Below are positions 52,097 to 60,970 of a DNA stretch of 64,000 bases, in pieces; the first letter of the stretch is position 1; every line of letters starts with the position of its first letter. Origin of the DNA: DATAES01 sp963721305 (GTDB lineage Bacteria; Actinomycetota; Acidimicrobiia; Acidimicrobiales; JACDCH01); assembly GCA_963721305.1 (NCBI GenBank), contig CAVRIR010000004.1, positions 124,001 to 188,000 of the forward strand, written 5' to 3'. Position numbers and translations under genes: made by a program. The notes below the pieces were generated by a model, which did no database searches, was not told the origin of the DNA, and saw only the letters and a list, made by a program, of their open reading frames with translations.

Positions 52097-53575
52097 GTGT
52101 CCTCCCCGTCGAGTTCGAAGACCGCACTGTGGTCGAGGAGGCGCTTTCTCGGCACGCTCGGGATGGCCGGCGGACTGGCGGTGGTCGCAGTCGCCGAGCC
52201 CCGGCCGCGGCTCGTGCGCTCGGAGCCGGCAGCTCGCACCTTCCTGTCACGGCCTGATCTTCGGCCGCCGAACCTTCACATCCTCACCAGCGCCAACGGC
52301 CGAGGCAATGGATCGCTCTTGTTGACGCCGAACAGCGGCAGCGCAGAGAGCGGTTTGATGATCATCGACGACGACGATCATCTCGTTTGGTTCCATCCCG
52401 TCAGCGGCGCAACCGGGATCGACTTGAAGGTGCAGTCGCACAACGGGCAACCGGTGCTCACCTGGTGGGAGGGGGCGGTCACCAACGGCCACGGTTCAGG
52501 CGTGCACGTGATCGCCGACGAGACATACGCCGAGTTGCAGCGGGTGCAAGCGCAGGGCGGTTACACCGCTGATCTCCACGACTTCCGGCTCTCCGATCGA
52601 GGTTCCGCGCTGCTACTCGCGTACCAGCCGGTCACGCACGATCTCAGGTCCATCGGTGGTCCTATCGATGGTGTCGTGCTCGACTCGGTCGTGCAGGAGA
52701 TCGATCTCGCCGACGGCAACCTCATCTTTCAGTGGCGCGGCATCGACCATGTGAGTGTCGAGGAGAGCTGCATGCCTCTGTCGGTTCCGCCGACTCCGAG
52801 CGCGCCGTTCGACTATCTGCATCTGAATTCGATCGAAGTCGACCGCGATGGCGATCTGCTGGTGTCGGCGCGCAACACGTGGACCGTCTACAAGATCGAT
52901 CGATCCAGCGGCGCGGTGAAGTGGCGCCTCGGCGGCAAGAACAGCGACTTCGCCGCCTCGACCGAAGCCCTGTTCGCATGGCAGCACGATGCGCGCCGGC
53001 AAGCCGATGGAACGATCTCACTGTTCGACGACGGCGCCGACCCGCCCGTGGAGTCACAGTCGCGCGGCCTCGTGCTCGTGACCGACGAAGCCGCGATGAC
53101 TGTCGCTGTCTCGCGCGAATACGACCATCCAGATCCGTTGCTGACCGGCAGCCAGGGGAATCTGCAGGTGCTCCCGGAGACGAACGTGGTTGTCGGTTGG
53201 GGTGCCCAACCGCGTCTGACCGAGTTCTCGCGCGATGGACGGGTGTTGCTGGACGCTGAGTTCGAAGATGGCAGCAGCTCGTATCGTGCCTTTCGACTGC
53301 CGTGGACAGGGCGGCCGACCGATCAGCCCGCCGCGTCGGTCACGCGTTCGTCCGACAGCCTGCTCGTCTATGCGAGTTGGAACGGGGCGACGGAGGTCGA
53401 CTCATGGCGAGTGCTCGCAGGCAACCGCGAGGCTCGCTTGACCTCGGTCGCACAGGTACCGAAGACGAGCTTCGAGACCATGATCACCATCGGCCGTGGT
53501 CCATCGGTCCTGACCGTCGAGGCGCTCGACGCGAAGGGCGCCGTGTTGTCGACGACTGCCCCGATCAAGGTCTGA
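52097..53575 (+). CDS. Arylsulfotransferase (ASST)-like secreted beta-propeller protein
   Basis: A 492-residue exported protein with a twin-arginine signal (SRRRFLGTLGMAGGLAVVAV). A beta-propeller follows with ASST features: GLMIIDDDDHLVWFHPV, YTADLHDFRLSDRGSALLLAY, FDYLHLNSIEVDRDGDLLVSAR, TVYKIDRSSGAVKWRLGG and FAWQHDARR. The conserved histidines in LHDF, YLHLN and QHDA fit the arylsulfotransferase family. Homologues move sulfate between phenols without PAPS, though many actinobacterial members are untested. GTG 52097. It stands downstream of purC and near a sulfatase. Confidence 0.8.
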   Translation: MSSPSSSKTALWSRRRFLGTLGMAGGLAVVAVAEPRPRLVRSEPAARTFLSRPDLRPPNLHILTSANGRGNGSLLLTPNSGSAESGLMIIDDDDHLVWFHPVSGATGIDLKVQSHNGQPVLTWWEGAVTNGHGSGVHVIADETYAELQRVQAQGGYTADLHDFRLSDRGSALLLAYQPVTHDLRSIGGPIDGVVLDSVVQEIDLADGNLIFQWRGIDHVSVEESCMPLSVPPTPSAPFDYLHLNSIEVDRDGDLLVSARNTWTVYKIDRSSGAVKWRLGGKNSDFAASTEALFAWQHDARRQADGTISLFDDGADPPVESQSRGLVLVTDEAAMTVAVSREYDHPDPLLTGSQGNLQVLPETNVVVGWGAQPRLTEFSRDGRVLLDAEFEDGSSSYRAFRLPWTGRPTDQPAASVTRSSDSLLVYASWNGATEVDSWRVLAGNREARLTSVAQVPKTSFETMITIGRGPSVLTVEALDAKGAVLSTTAPIKV

Positions 53576-53645
53576 GCGCGCCCCAGGGCAGCACGTCCAC
53601 GGGCTCCGTGGTGTCCAAACGAGGGGCGCCGCCCCAATGGTGGGG

Positions 53646-55046
53646 CTACGGCCTCGACTGTGGCCGGTGGGCAGGTACGAAGCGTGCGATCTTGCCGGTG
53701 GCGGGGTCGACGGGCAGTCGTTCGACGATGCTGACGGAGGCTCGGGGGTCGTTGACGCCGGCGCCGGCGAGGGCGCGCTCGATCGCCTCGGCGACCGCTC
53801 GCGGGTCGATGGGCGCGGTCGTCACGACGTCGATGTCGACGCCGCTGTCGGTTTGGACGACGCGGTGGTCGACAATGGCCGGCTCGTGGGTGAGCTCGCT
53901 GATGATGGTGAGCGGGTGGATCTCGACGTTTCCGAATCTCAGCACGTCAGCTCGGCGACCCTCGACGCAGGCCCGAAGATGGCCGTCGCCGTCCTCGACG
54001 ACGAAGCGGTCGTCGATGCGATACCTGATGAGGGGTTGGACGTGGTTGAAGAGGTTGGTGATGAGAATCGACGCCGACGGTGTCCCGGGTGGCACCGGCC
54101 GGTCGTCTTCGTCGACCGCTTCCACGATGCATCCGTCGGATGCGAACACGATGGCCTCGCCACCTGGCTCGCTCGATCCGACGAGGCCTTCGGTAGAACC
54201 GAACACGTTCGTCTGTGGAATGCCCCACGCCTCGGTCATCGCTGCTCGAAACTCGGGATGCATCGTCTCGCTGGAGCACGACACGGACAGCAGGCGCAGG
54301 TTCAGCCGACCTTCGATCTGGGCGCGGGCCAGGCGGGTCAGGACGCTCGGGAAGCCGTACAACACGGGCGCGTCCAAGTCGGCGACGCGTGCAAGCACGT
54401 CTTCGAACGGCAAGGTCGCCGGTATCTGGTGGACCCGCACGCCGGTGCCGGAGGTGACGTGCGGTGTCGTGGCGGTGGCGTGGATGGGGGATGCTGCGGC
54501 CACCAGCGCGATATCGATCCCTTCAGGTGGTAGCCCGCCGAGCGCTTCGAAGCGGGCGATCGCGGGACGGACGATGCAGGCGCCGTACTCGGCGAGGGCC
54601 CGGTCGTCGAAGACGAAGATGCCGCGTGTTCCGCTACTACCTCCCGAGGTGAGCACCAGGAATTCACCGTCGATTGGCTTGGGTTGATCCTGGGTCGCCG
54701 CGATGGCCTCCTCGCAGACCTGCCTCGAGAGGCGCCGGTCGGTCACGACGTCGTCGAAGTGCCCCATGAGCTCGGTCTTCTCCATGACCGGCAGGGACGC
54801 GAGGTCGTCGAGTCCACAACGCTCAGGGTCCAGGCCTGCGAGCCGGCGAGCGTGGAAGGGCGATCTGGTTTTCGCGGTAATGAGGATCTGACGGAGCCGA
54901 CGCTCCTGGAGCGAGCGAAGCCTCGGGCCGTTCCATCGGAGCCGGTCGAGATGTCCCGGCAGTTCGGCATCGAAGATCGCCGTCGCTCGCGACCGGAACG
55001 GCTCGAACGCGGCGAGTCGGGATGTCGGGAGTTCCGGCACCGTCAT
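53646..55046 (-). CDS. Phenylacetate-CoA-ligase-like AMP-forming enzyme (PaaK/coenzyme F390 synthetase family)
   Basis: A 466-residue adenylate-forming protein. The ATP loop is LVLTSGGSSGTRGIFVFDDR, and the adenylation motifs NVFGSTEGLVG and PLIRYRIDDRFV follow, with the C-terminal swing domain ending in DPATGKIARFVP. ATG 55046 has AAGGAG upstream. The family activates aromatic or small acids as CoA or carrier thioesters. A degraded TetR gene lies just upstream; it probably was the former regulator. Confidence 0.85.
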   Translation of the reverse strand: MTVPELPTSRLAAFEPFRSRATAIFDAELPGHLDRLRWNGPRLRSLQERRLRQILITAKTRSPFHARRLAGLDPERCGLDDLASLPVMEKTELMGHFDDVVTDRRLSRQVCEEAIAATQDQPKPIDGEFLVLTSGGSSGTRGIFVFDDRALAEYGACIVRPAIARFEALGGLPPEGIDIALVAAASPIHATATTPHVTSGTGVRVHQIPATLPFEDVLARVADLDAPVLYGFPSVLTRLARAQIEGRLNLRLLSVSCSSETMHPEFRAAMTEAWGIPQTNVFGSTEGLVGSSEPGGEAIVFASDGCIVEAVDEDDRPVPPGTPSASILITNLFNHVQPLIRYRIDDRFVVEDGDGHLRACVEGRRADVLRFGNVEIHPLTIISELTHEPAIVDHRVVQTDSGVDIDVVTTAPIDPRAVAEAIERALAGAGVNDPRASVSIVERLPVDPATGKIARFVPAHRPQSRP

Positions 55047-55356
55047 GAACTTCTCCTTGAGTTGGAGATGGGGAGTCCGAGGACTGCGGTCATGATGCCC
55101 GGGGGGTCTCGGCGACGAATCACGTTGGGATCCACGAGCTCCTCGAGGAAGCCGCCGCGTCGAGTGCGAGTACGAGCGCGGCGAGCTGGAAGGGAGGCAG
55201 CGCACGGACGCGGTCGAGGCGCTCGAACAGGATCCCGATGGATCAGGCCACGCCGTGGATGGTTCGGCGGTGGGTAGCGACGTACCGCTGCTGGAGCGTC
55301 TCGTCCCGAGCGGCGACGAGGCGGAACTCCAGCGCCACGAGTCGCCACACGAAGCC
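55043..55356 (-). pseudogene. TetR regulator remnant
   Basis: Minus-strand frames give FVWRLVALEFRLVAARDETL, then VATHRRTIHGVA and a TGA, followed in the same frame by SIGILFERLDRVRALPPFQL and VLALD; the end (GGFLEELVDPNVIRRRDPPG) is in another frame. This is the C-terminal ligand domain typical of actinobacterial TetR proteins, without the HTH. One stop and one frameshift show genuine decay. It overlaps the PaaK-like start by 4 bp, so it was likely its upstream partner gene. Confidence 0.6.
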
Positions 55357-55369
55357 TCCTGTCGGCGAT

Positions 55370-55594
55370 CTATGCCGCTGACCTGGGACTTGTTACGCGC
55401 TCGGAGGCGCCGGTCCAGAACGGCTCGGGTTCGTTGTCGACAGCCAATGCTTGGACGAAGCGGCCTTCCCCTTGCGGCGGACGCCACCTGACATGGAGCG
55501 CACTCGGGTACGCACCCAAGACGAACATCGCAGCGCGACCGCTCGCTACTGGTTCGCAGGCGACGACCGGCCGGCCGAACGGGAAGACGTTCAT
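55370..55594 (-). pseudogene. Truncated uracil-DNA-glycosylase-like fragment
   Basis: About 74 residues from ATG 55594: MNVFPFGRPVVACEPVASG, AAMFVLGAYPSALHVRW, FVQALAVDNEPEPFW, then a stop at 55370. The start and the LGAYPSALHVRW and AVDNEPEPFW motifs match the N-terminus of uracil-DNA-glycosylase-like actinobacterial proteins of about 250 residues. The remaining two thirds are missing, so it is a fragment abutting the TetR remnant. Family recognition is from memory, hence moderate confidence. Confidence 0.45.
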
Positions 55595-55645
55595 GCGCCA
55601 GCCTGACACCGACACGATCAAGCCGACAGCGTGGCTACCGTCGAT

Positions 55646-55730
55646 CCGGCGTCGGTGATACAGGAGCTGTGTCTTGGGGGACGCGCGTTATGCGGCGGGC
55701 CGCCGCTCGCTACGCGCCGTTCGGCGCGCG
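55646..55730 (-). repeat. ~85 bp inverted repeat, left copy
   Basis: Matches the reverse complement of 63724-63806 over its whole length with one 3 bp gap and scattered changes. The longest exact block, CGCGCGTTATGCGGCGGGCC, is 20 bp; GAGCTGTGTCTT and GCTCGCTACGCGCC are also shared. A small hairpin GCGCC-N4-GGCGC is kept in both copies with different loop bases. The two copies face each other across about 8 kb. Confidence 0.7.
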
Positions 55731-55870
55731 TTGGGCTACGGCCTGGTGTCGGTCTTCGGGGCGAGTGATAGGAGCCCGATCTCGCGAATCTTGGCGCGCC
55801 AAAATGTCGCCGACCTCCGCGCCCACCAGGACTCCAAAGATCTCCTCAACAGTGTCTGGGCGCGCCCACG

Positions 55871-56842
55871 ATGAAGGAGCCCACGACGGAGACGCACCCA
55901 CTCGACGAGGATCGCGACCCAGCCAGCGCGGCCGCCGTGCGAGGCTTCGCCGCCGAGGTGGCCGCCCAGTACGGCGGTGACCTCACCCGAATGCGTCGGG
56001 CACGCGGCTACTCGAACGCGACCTGGGTCGGTGACGGCATCGCCGTGCGGATCACGCACACACCCGTCGACATGGCCGCGGAGGTCGCGCTCGTCCGAGC
56101 TCTGCCGCAAGAGGTCGGACATCCAAAGATCCTTGGGGTGGGCACGACCGATGGTCACGACTGGATCGTGACCGAGGAGGTCCGGGGCCAGAACCTGCAC
56201 GAGGCGTGGCCCACGCTGGCACCCGCTGAGCGGCAACGAGCGATCCGCCAGCTGTGGGAGCGCGTGCAAATCGTGCACAACGCGACCCCGTCGCTCCGAC
56301 CACTCGTGCGATCGCACTCCGGCTTCGTTCCGGCCACATCTGACGAAGCAACGGCCGCCGCTGCTCGCGCCGGTGCGGCGGTCGGGCTGTCCGACGTCCA
56401 GCGGTCGCGGTTCCACGAGACCATCGAGAGCTACTACCGGGCCGCGCCGCTCGTCGAGCACGTCGTCAACCACGGCGACCTCGCGCTGATGAACGCCTTG
56501 TGGGACGACGACGTCGTCTCCCTGCTCGACTTCGAGTTCGCCCTGCTCGGCCCATCCGAGATCGACCTGTGCCGGCTCGTGTCCGACCTCGTGTCCGACG
56601 ACGGCACGAGCATCGACCCTGACGCCGGCGCTGTCGCGTTCGACATCGCTGCTCGCAACTCGGATCCAGTCAACGGCCGCGTGCTGCTCCACGGCGCCGC
56701 GGTGCTCGACCAGCTCCGCGACCTCGACATCTGGCTCGCCCGCGGCCGGACCGAAGAGCGGTTCGAAGCCTGGCGGCCGTACCGGCTGCTCACTGGCCTG
56801 CTCGACGCGGAGGGCGGTTTCCTCGCACCCCTGCTCAGATAA
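55871..56842 (+). CDS. Aminoglycoside-phosphotransferase-fold protein
   Basis: A 323-residue APH-type kinase: RARGYSNATWVGDGIAVRI (ATP-binding strand), HDWIVTEEVRGQNLHEAW, and the catalytic loop VNHGDLALMNALWDDDVVS followed by LLDFEFALLGP (DFG-like Asp). ATG 55871. It could phosphorylate an antibiotic or a small metabolite; no specificity residues stand out. It is the first intact gene right of the left repeat. Confidence 0.75.
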   Translation: MKEPTTETHPLDEDRDPASAAAVRGFAAEVAAQYGGDLTRMRRARGYSNATWVGDGIAVRITHTPVDMAAEVALVRALPQEVGHPKILGVGTTDGHDWIVTEEVRGQNLHEAWPTLAPAERQRAIRQLWERVQIVHNATPSLRPLVRSHSGFVPATSDEATAAAARAGAAVGLSDVQRSRFHETIESYYRAAPLVEHVVNHGDLALMNALWDDDVVSLLDFEFALLGPSEIDLCRLVSDLVSDDGTSIDPDAGAVAFDIAARNSDPVNGRVLLHGAAVLDQLRDLDIWLARGRTEERFEAWRPYRLLTGLLDAEGGFLAPLLR

Positions 56843-57284
56843 CGAGAGTCCGACCGTACGACGCACCTATCGACGTTCCCGCGGGAACGCGCACCTCACA
56901 CCGAACCGGCGATCGACCACGCACGACTCGCGCCGCTGGATGAGGACACACTGACGGAAGCGCACGCACTGCGCAACCTCATCGCGTAACGCGGGAGCGA
57001 TCGCACTTCCGGATGGTCAGGCGGACGTTGAAGCGGTGACCTTGGACGCGAGTTCGGGCAGCGGCAGAAGATGTGGATGAGCGGACGAGCGAGCGCGCGA
57101 AGGTCCGCCTCCGGGCGCTAGATCGGCACGCATGAGCGGATGCAGATCCGCAGTTATGGGCGGCGGTCGGCAGTGACAGTCAGCTTCAGCATGACGGCGG
57201 CAGGGAACGAGACGCCGTAGAACAGCAGGCCGCTCGGATCCCACCTCGCCGACGTGCAGTGCGGCTCAACTGCCGAACGGGGAT
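56843..57284. other. 442 bp region without a supported gene
   Basis: Contains a perfect palindrome (56874-56889) after the phosphotransferase gene and no convincing intact gene. A minus-strand frame near 57170-57260 reads RWDPSGLLFYGVSFPAAVML, and another ends LLPLPELASKVTASTSA, both resembling protein tails, so this may be decayed coding sequence. I see no promoter or RNA gene that I can defend. Confidence 0.5.
56874..56889. terminator. 16 bp perfect palindrome after the phosphotransferase gene
   Basis: CGTTCCCGCGGGAACG is self-complementary over 16 bp, 31 bp past the stop at 56842. With no loop or U-tract it may be a weak terminator or a protein-binding site. Confidence 0.35.
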
Positions 57285-58211
57285 TCAGTCGATCGGCTCG
57301 CGGTGCAACCACTCGACGAGGTCGTCGGACGTGAGCGCTCGCACCCGCGCGGCGTAACGGGCGAGGTCGACGTCGTCGAGGAGATCGCGCCACTGGCCGC
57401 TCGTCCCGCGGCTGAAGAACGCGGTGGGGTCGATCCACTGCTCCCGACCACCGCCGGGGACAGTCGTGGCGGCCCTGTCGCGCATCGACTCGAACGTCGC
57501 CGCTTGGACCAGGCGCGGCCACCGGTCCTCGTCGACGTCGATGCCGAGGTGTGCTGCCAGTTGCCGCATCTGCCCCTCCAGGTCAGCCTTCAGGTCGTCG
57601 TAGTGCAGGCACACGACGTCGAGATCGTCGGCGGCCTCCCGGAACGTCTGCAGGTGCTCGACGGTGAACCGTAGCGACGACCCGGACTCCGTCGACGGTG
57701 TCTCGTCGTCGACCCAATGCCAGAAGCGGTCTCGCTCGCCGTCGGGGCGCGGCGGCCGTGGGTGCAACGGGGCGAGTTCGATGCCGTCGATCGCTGCTGC
57801 CCGCTCGCGAGCGTCGACGAACGCGTCGATGTCCATGTTGTCGATGTGGTGGTCCATCGACAACGCCACGTCGCGCGGGTCGCGCCCCACGCAGATGTAC
57901 GTGATCGTCTGATCGTTGGGGATCCCGTCCAGCGGGGTGTGGGTCTTGATGAAACGGCGGTGGGTCTGCGCTTCCAGGTCGGCGAACACCTCCGTGCGGG
58001 GGCGGGTGACCATGTCGATCCACGGCGAGAGCGCGTCCAACGGGAGCGGCAGCTCCGGTTCCTGCACGACGAGCAGCGCGCAGATCATCTGCGTCCACGT
58101 CGTCCCGCACTTTGGCGGCGTGCTGATGATGATGTCGCCGGGGCGAAGCTCGAAGCCGTCCCAGCGGCTGCTGTCGAAGACGGTTGCCCCGTAGCGGCGC
58201 ACGAGCGCCAT
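57285..58211 (-). CDS. PAPS-dependent sulfotransferase
   Basis: A 308-residue cytosolic sulfotransferase. The 5'-phosphosulfate loop is STPPKCGTTWTQMIC (Lys34), the 3'-phosphate site YICVGRDPRDVALSMDHH, and the C-terminal part FFSRGTSGQWRDLL replaces the usual RKGxxGDWK. These define the Sulfotransfer_1 family moving sulfate from PAPS to hydroxyl groups. Two aspartates and a histidine follow the 3' site. A related gene is 373 bp upstream on the same strand; the two are clearly paralogous in layout but not recent duplicates. Confidence 0.85.
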   Translation of the reverse strand: MALVRRYGATVFDSSRWDGFELRPGDIIISTPPKCGTTWTQMICALLVVQEPELPLPLDALSPWIDMVTRPRTEVFADLEAQTHRRFIKTHTPLDGIPNDQTITYICVGRDPRDVALSMDHHIDNMDIDAFVDARERAAAIDGIELAPLHPRPPRPDGERDRFWHWVDDETPSTESGSSLRFTVEHLQTFREAADDLDVVCLHYDDLKADLEGQMRQLAAHLGIDVDEDRWPRLVQAATFESMRDRAATTVPGGGREQWIDPTAFFSRGTSGQWRDLLDDVDLARYAARVRALTSDDLVEWLHREPID

Positions 58212-58584
58212 CCTCGCAGCGGATTCGATCCCATGAGGCCCAGAAGCTCGACGCTCAGGCGGCTCGGCCGCCCGATGCCGGTGCCGTGCTCCACGGGCAC
58301 ACCTGCACCCACGGCGGCGACTGAGGTGCTCCGCTCACGTTTCTCCACGGCGCATCGAATGCCCGTTCACCAGCGCCCCGTACAGCGGCGGAAATGCCGG
58401 GCCTGTGCGCTGGTCGCTCACCAGTGAACCATCCGGAAACGCTCACCGGAACATTTCCGAGCAGGTCGTCGGTTCGAACAACCATGCGGGTACGAAGCAC
58501 TTCCCGGTCGCCTCGATTCTGGGGTTTGTGCCGCCGCGCGGATCGCGTCTATGGGCGCCGCCGCGTCGGACAGACCGGTTCGCC
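58212..58584. other. 373 bp region without a supported gene
   Basis: Between the two sulfotransferase genes. All longer frames have atypical composition and no recognisable motif. A GGTTCGAAC string near 58466 recalls a tRNA T-loop but has no pairing stem. The promoter for the 57285-58211 gene must lie at its left end. Confidence 0.5.
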
Positions 58585-59511
58585 CTACATGCCGACAGCG
58601 TGGCGGCCTTGCTCGAGCCATGTACGAAGCGTCGGGTCGAGCGTGGCAGCCGCCTTGTCGTACATCGCGAGATCGTCGTCGGTCAGTGCGTCGCGCCAGC
58701 GGCCCTGTTCGCCTTTGAAGAAGAACCGAGCGGCACCACCGTCAAATGCCATCGACATGGGGTCATCTGTGCCGCGCGCTTCGTCTCGCATCGTGTCGAG
58801 TCCGACTGTGTGCAGCAACGCCGGCCATTGATCCTCATCGATGCTGATATCGCAGAACGCAGCGACGCGCCGGATCTCGGCGTCGGGATCGGACTTCAGG
58901 TCGAGGTAGTGCACGAACAGGATGTTGGGAAGGTCGCGCACTTCCCACCACGTCGCTAGGTGATGGTGATGCGACCACAACGGCCAACCGTCGGGCTCCC
59001 ACTCGAACCAGCCTTCGCTGATCCACCGCGGCCACAGCTCGCGTAGATCGGCCGGACAGCGCGGCAGCTCTGGACCCGGCCGATCCGCGTCGTTGACCAA
59101 CGCGTACATGAGGTCGGTGTAGCCCGAATAGTGGTTGAAGAGTGACATGAACACGTCGCGCGTGTCTCGTCCGACGACGACGTATTTGGCCTGCGGAAAG
59201 AACCGCAAGCCGTCGGCCGCCAGATGACTCTTGATGAACCGACGATGCCGTTGCGATTCGACACCCGCGAGGATCGGCTCGATCGGCCCCCAGAACCGGG
59301 CGTCGATCCACGGCGAGACTTCTTGGAGCCTGGCGCGGAGCGGACCGGGACCGAGGATCAGCGCGGCAAGGATGCGCTGCGTCCAAGTCGTGCCGGCCTT
59401 GTACGCGGTCGTGACGAAGATGTCGTCGTCGCGCGCCGCGAACCCGTCCCAGCGTGTGCTGTCGAGGTGGTGATTGCGATACTCACGCGTCCGTCGAGGC
59501 TCTGCGGGCAC
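58585..59511 (-). CDS. PAPS-dependent sulfotransferase
   Basis: A 308-residue protein of the same layout as its neighbour: 5'-PSB VTTAYKAGTTWTQRIL (Lys38), 3'-PB KYVVVGRDTRDVFMSLFNHY, and C-terminal FFKGEQGRWRDAL. GTG start at 59511. DMRDEARGTDD-like spacing before the last motif is shared by both proteins. Substrate unknown; aryl or alkyl alcohols are the usual acceptors. Confidence 0.85.
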   Translation of the reverse strand: MPAEPRRTREYRNHHLDSTRWDGFAARDDDIFVTTAYKAGTTWTQRILAALILGPGPLRARLQEVSPWIDARFWGPIEPILAGVESQRHRRFIKSHLAADGLRFFPQAKYVVVGRDTRDVFMSLFNHYSGYTDLMYALVNDADRPGPELPRCPADLRELWPRWISEGWFEWEPDGWPLWSHHHHLATWWEVRDLPNILFVHYLDLKSDPDAEIRRVAAFCDISIDEDQWPALLHTVGLDTMRDEARGTDDPMSMAFDGGAARFFFKGEQGRWRDALTDDDLAMYDKAAATLDPTLRTWLEQGRHAVGM

Positions 59512-59992
59512 GACTGCATGTTGCCCGTTCCCAGCTCACTGGTCGAGGTTGTTGAATTCTCCGGCGTCCGAACCCGCCGCATCCCGCGCAGATACCCGTT
59601 GTGGACTGCCGTCGCACAACGGCAGCAGTGTCGAACGAGCACCGTTCGCGTCCAACGGCGCGAGATCTTGACGCTCGAGCTTGACGGACTGTTGACCAGC
59701 GACTCTACCGTCCACTGAATCCACCGCTTCCACGGCGTCCAACTCGGGGACTTGCAGGGACTTGCAATCGCGCCGTTGCGACTGTCCTCCGTAACGGCAC
59801 ATCGAGGATGCTGTCGCGGCTCACCGGAGTCGTGGTAATGGGACGGTGGGCGCACCGCGCGATCGCCGGCTATGCGCTAGCTCGGGTGCCGTCGGTGACC
59901 GTTGTTATGTACCCCGCGGCATGGCCCACAGATCGCCGAGTCGGGTTGGCGTCAAGACCGTCAACGAGTTAGGCAGACCAAGGGGCTGATGC
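59512..59992. other. 481 bp region; one weak 88-codon minus-strand frame
   Basis: The only candidate is a minus-strand frame at 59536-59802 (begins MCRYGGQSQRRDCKSLQV, ends FNNLDQ), polar and without recognised motifs; third-position GC is lower than in neighbouring genes, so I do not call it. GACTTGCAG/GGACTTGCA repeats near 59750. The last 20 bp before 59993 hold the phosphotransferase ribosome site (AAGGGG). Confidence 0.4.
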
Positions 59993-60898
59993 ATGACGAC
60001 TGCGCTTCGAATTCCGGATCGGTTGGCGCACATCGTCGTCTCGGCGTTCGGCGATGTCGGACGCGACTGGCTGGCGCGACTACCGAGTCTGGTCGCTGAC
60101 GCGGCGAGTGCCTGGCAGCTGCAGGTGGGCGCCCCGTTCGAGCCGGGCGGGAACGTCGGGTGGGTTGCTCCCGTACGTCGAGCGGACGGCAGCGACGCGG
60201 TGTTGAAGGTGGAGTGTCCGGGTCATCGCAATCCCTGGGCGGCAAAGGGCCTGCAACACTGGGCGGGTCGCGGAGCGGCGCGACTCTTCGACTCCGACGA
60301 GGCGACTCAGGTCTTGCTGCTCGAGCGGTGCGTGCCCGGCACGAACGGTGATGACCTCGACGTCGCGACCGGTACCGAGATCGTTGCGTCAGTACTCGCC
60401 GAGCTGCACGCAGTCGAACCTCCTGCAGCGGACGAGTTCGAGCCACTCGCGATCTTGGTTGAGCGCTCCCGCGAGACGATGTGGGACTGGTTCGAACGGT
60501 TCGAGCCGCCGGTGGATCGAGACGTCGTCGCGCACGCGGACGAGCTGTTCACGTCCCTGACCTCATCTTCTACGGACACGGTGTTGCTACACGGCGATCT
60601 AGGACCGGGGAACGTCGTGCTCTCGGAGCGTGGATGGTTGGCGATCGATCCGTATCCGGTGCTGGGTGATCGCGCGTTTGACGTTGGGCACGATCTGTCG
60701 CGGTGTGACCTGCGTGACGCGCGGGAGCATGTCGCCTTCTTTGCCGATCGTCTGGACCTCGATGCGCGACGGATCGCGGGCTGGACGTTCGCGTGCTGTG
60801 TGGAGGTCGCGCTGGAGAGCAGGTCGGTCGGAGACGCGATGGGATTCCGCGAATACCTCGACCGTGCGGAACAGCTCTCATCGCAGCGCCTGGTGTAG
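59993..60898 (+). CDS. Aminoglycoside/streptomycin-6-kinase-like phosphotransferase
   Basis: A 301-residue kinase-fold protein of the APH(6)/hydroxyurea-phosphotransferase type: PFEPGGNVGWVAPVRRADG and DAVLKVECPGHRNPWAAKGL at the N-lobe, and catalytic VLLHGDLGPGNVVLSERGW followed by LAIDPYPVLGDRAFDVGHDL. Start ATG 59993 with AAGGGG 7 bp upstream. Such enzymes phosphorylate streptomycin-like compounds, but many chromosomal homologues are not resistance determinants. Confidence 0.82.
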   Translation: MTTALRIPDRLAHIVVSAFGDVGRDWLARLPSLVADAASAWQLQVGAPFEPGGNVGWVAPVRRADGSDAVLKVECPGHRNPWAAKGLQHWAGRGAARLFDSDEATQVLLLERCVPGTNGDDLDVATGTEIVASVLAELHAVEPPAADEFEPLAILVERSRETMWDWFERFEPPVDRDVVAHADELFTSLTSSSTDTVLLHGDLGPGNVVLSERGWLAIDPYPVLGDRAFDVGHDLSRCDLRDAREHVAFFADRLDLDARRIAGWTFACCVEVALESRSVGDAMGFREYLDRAEQLSSQRLV

Positions 60899-60970
60899 CA
60901 AAGCTCCCCGACGATCGTGGTCGGCCAAATACCCGCGCGCGGGCCGGTGCTGCTCCGTACAGTCGCCCCG

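Noticed and set aside
58455..58485. tRNA-like GGTTCGAAC T-loop string
   Set aside because: The flanking bases do not form a T-stem and no acceptor or anticodon arm is found around it.
59536..59802. 88-codon minus-strand gene
   Set aside because: No motif, no ribosome site and codon use below neighbouring genes; kept only as part of the gap description.
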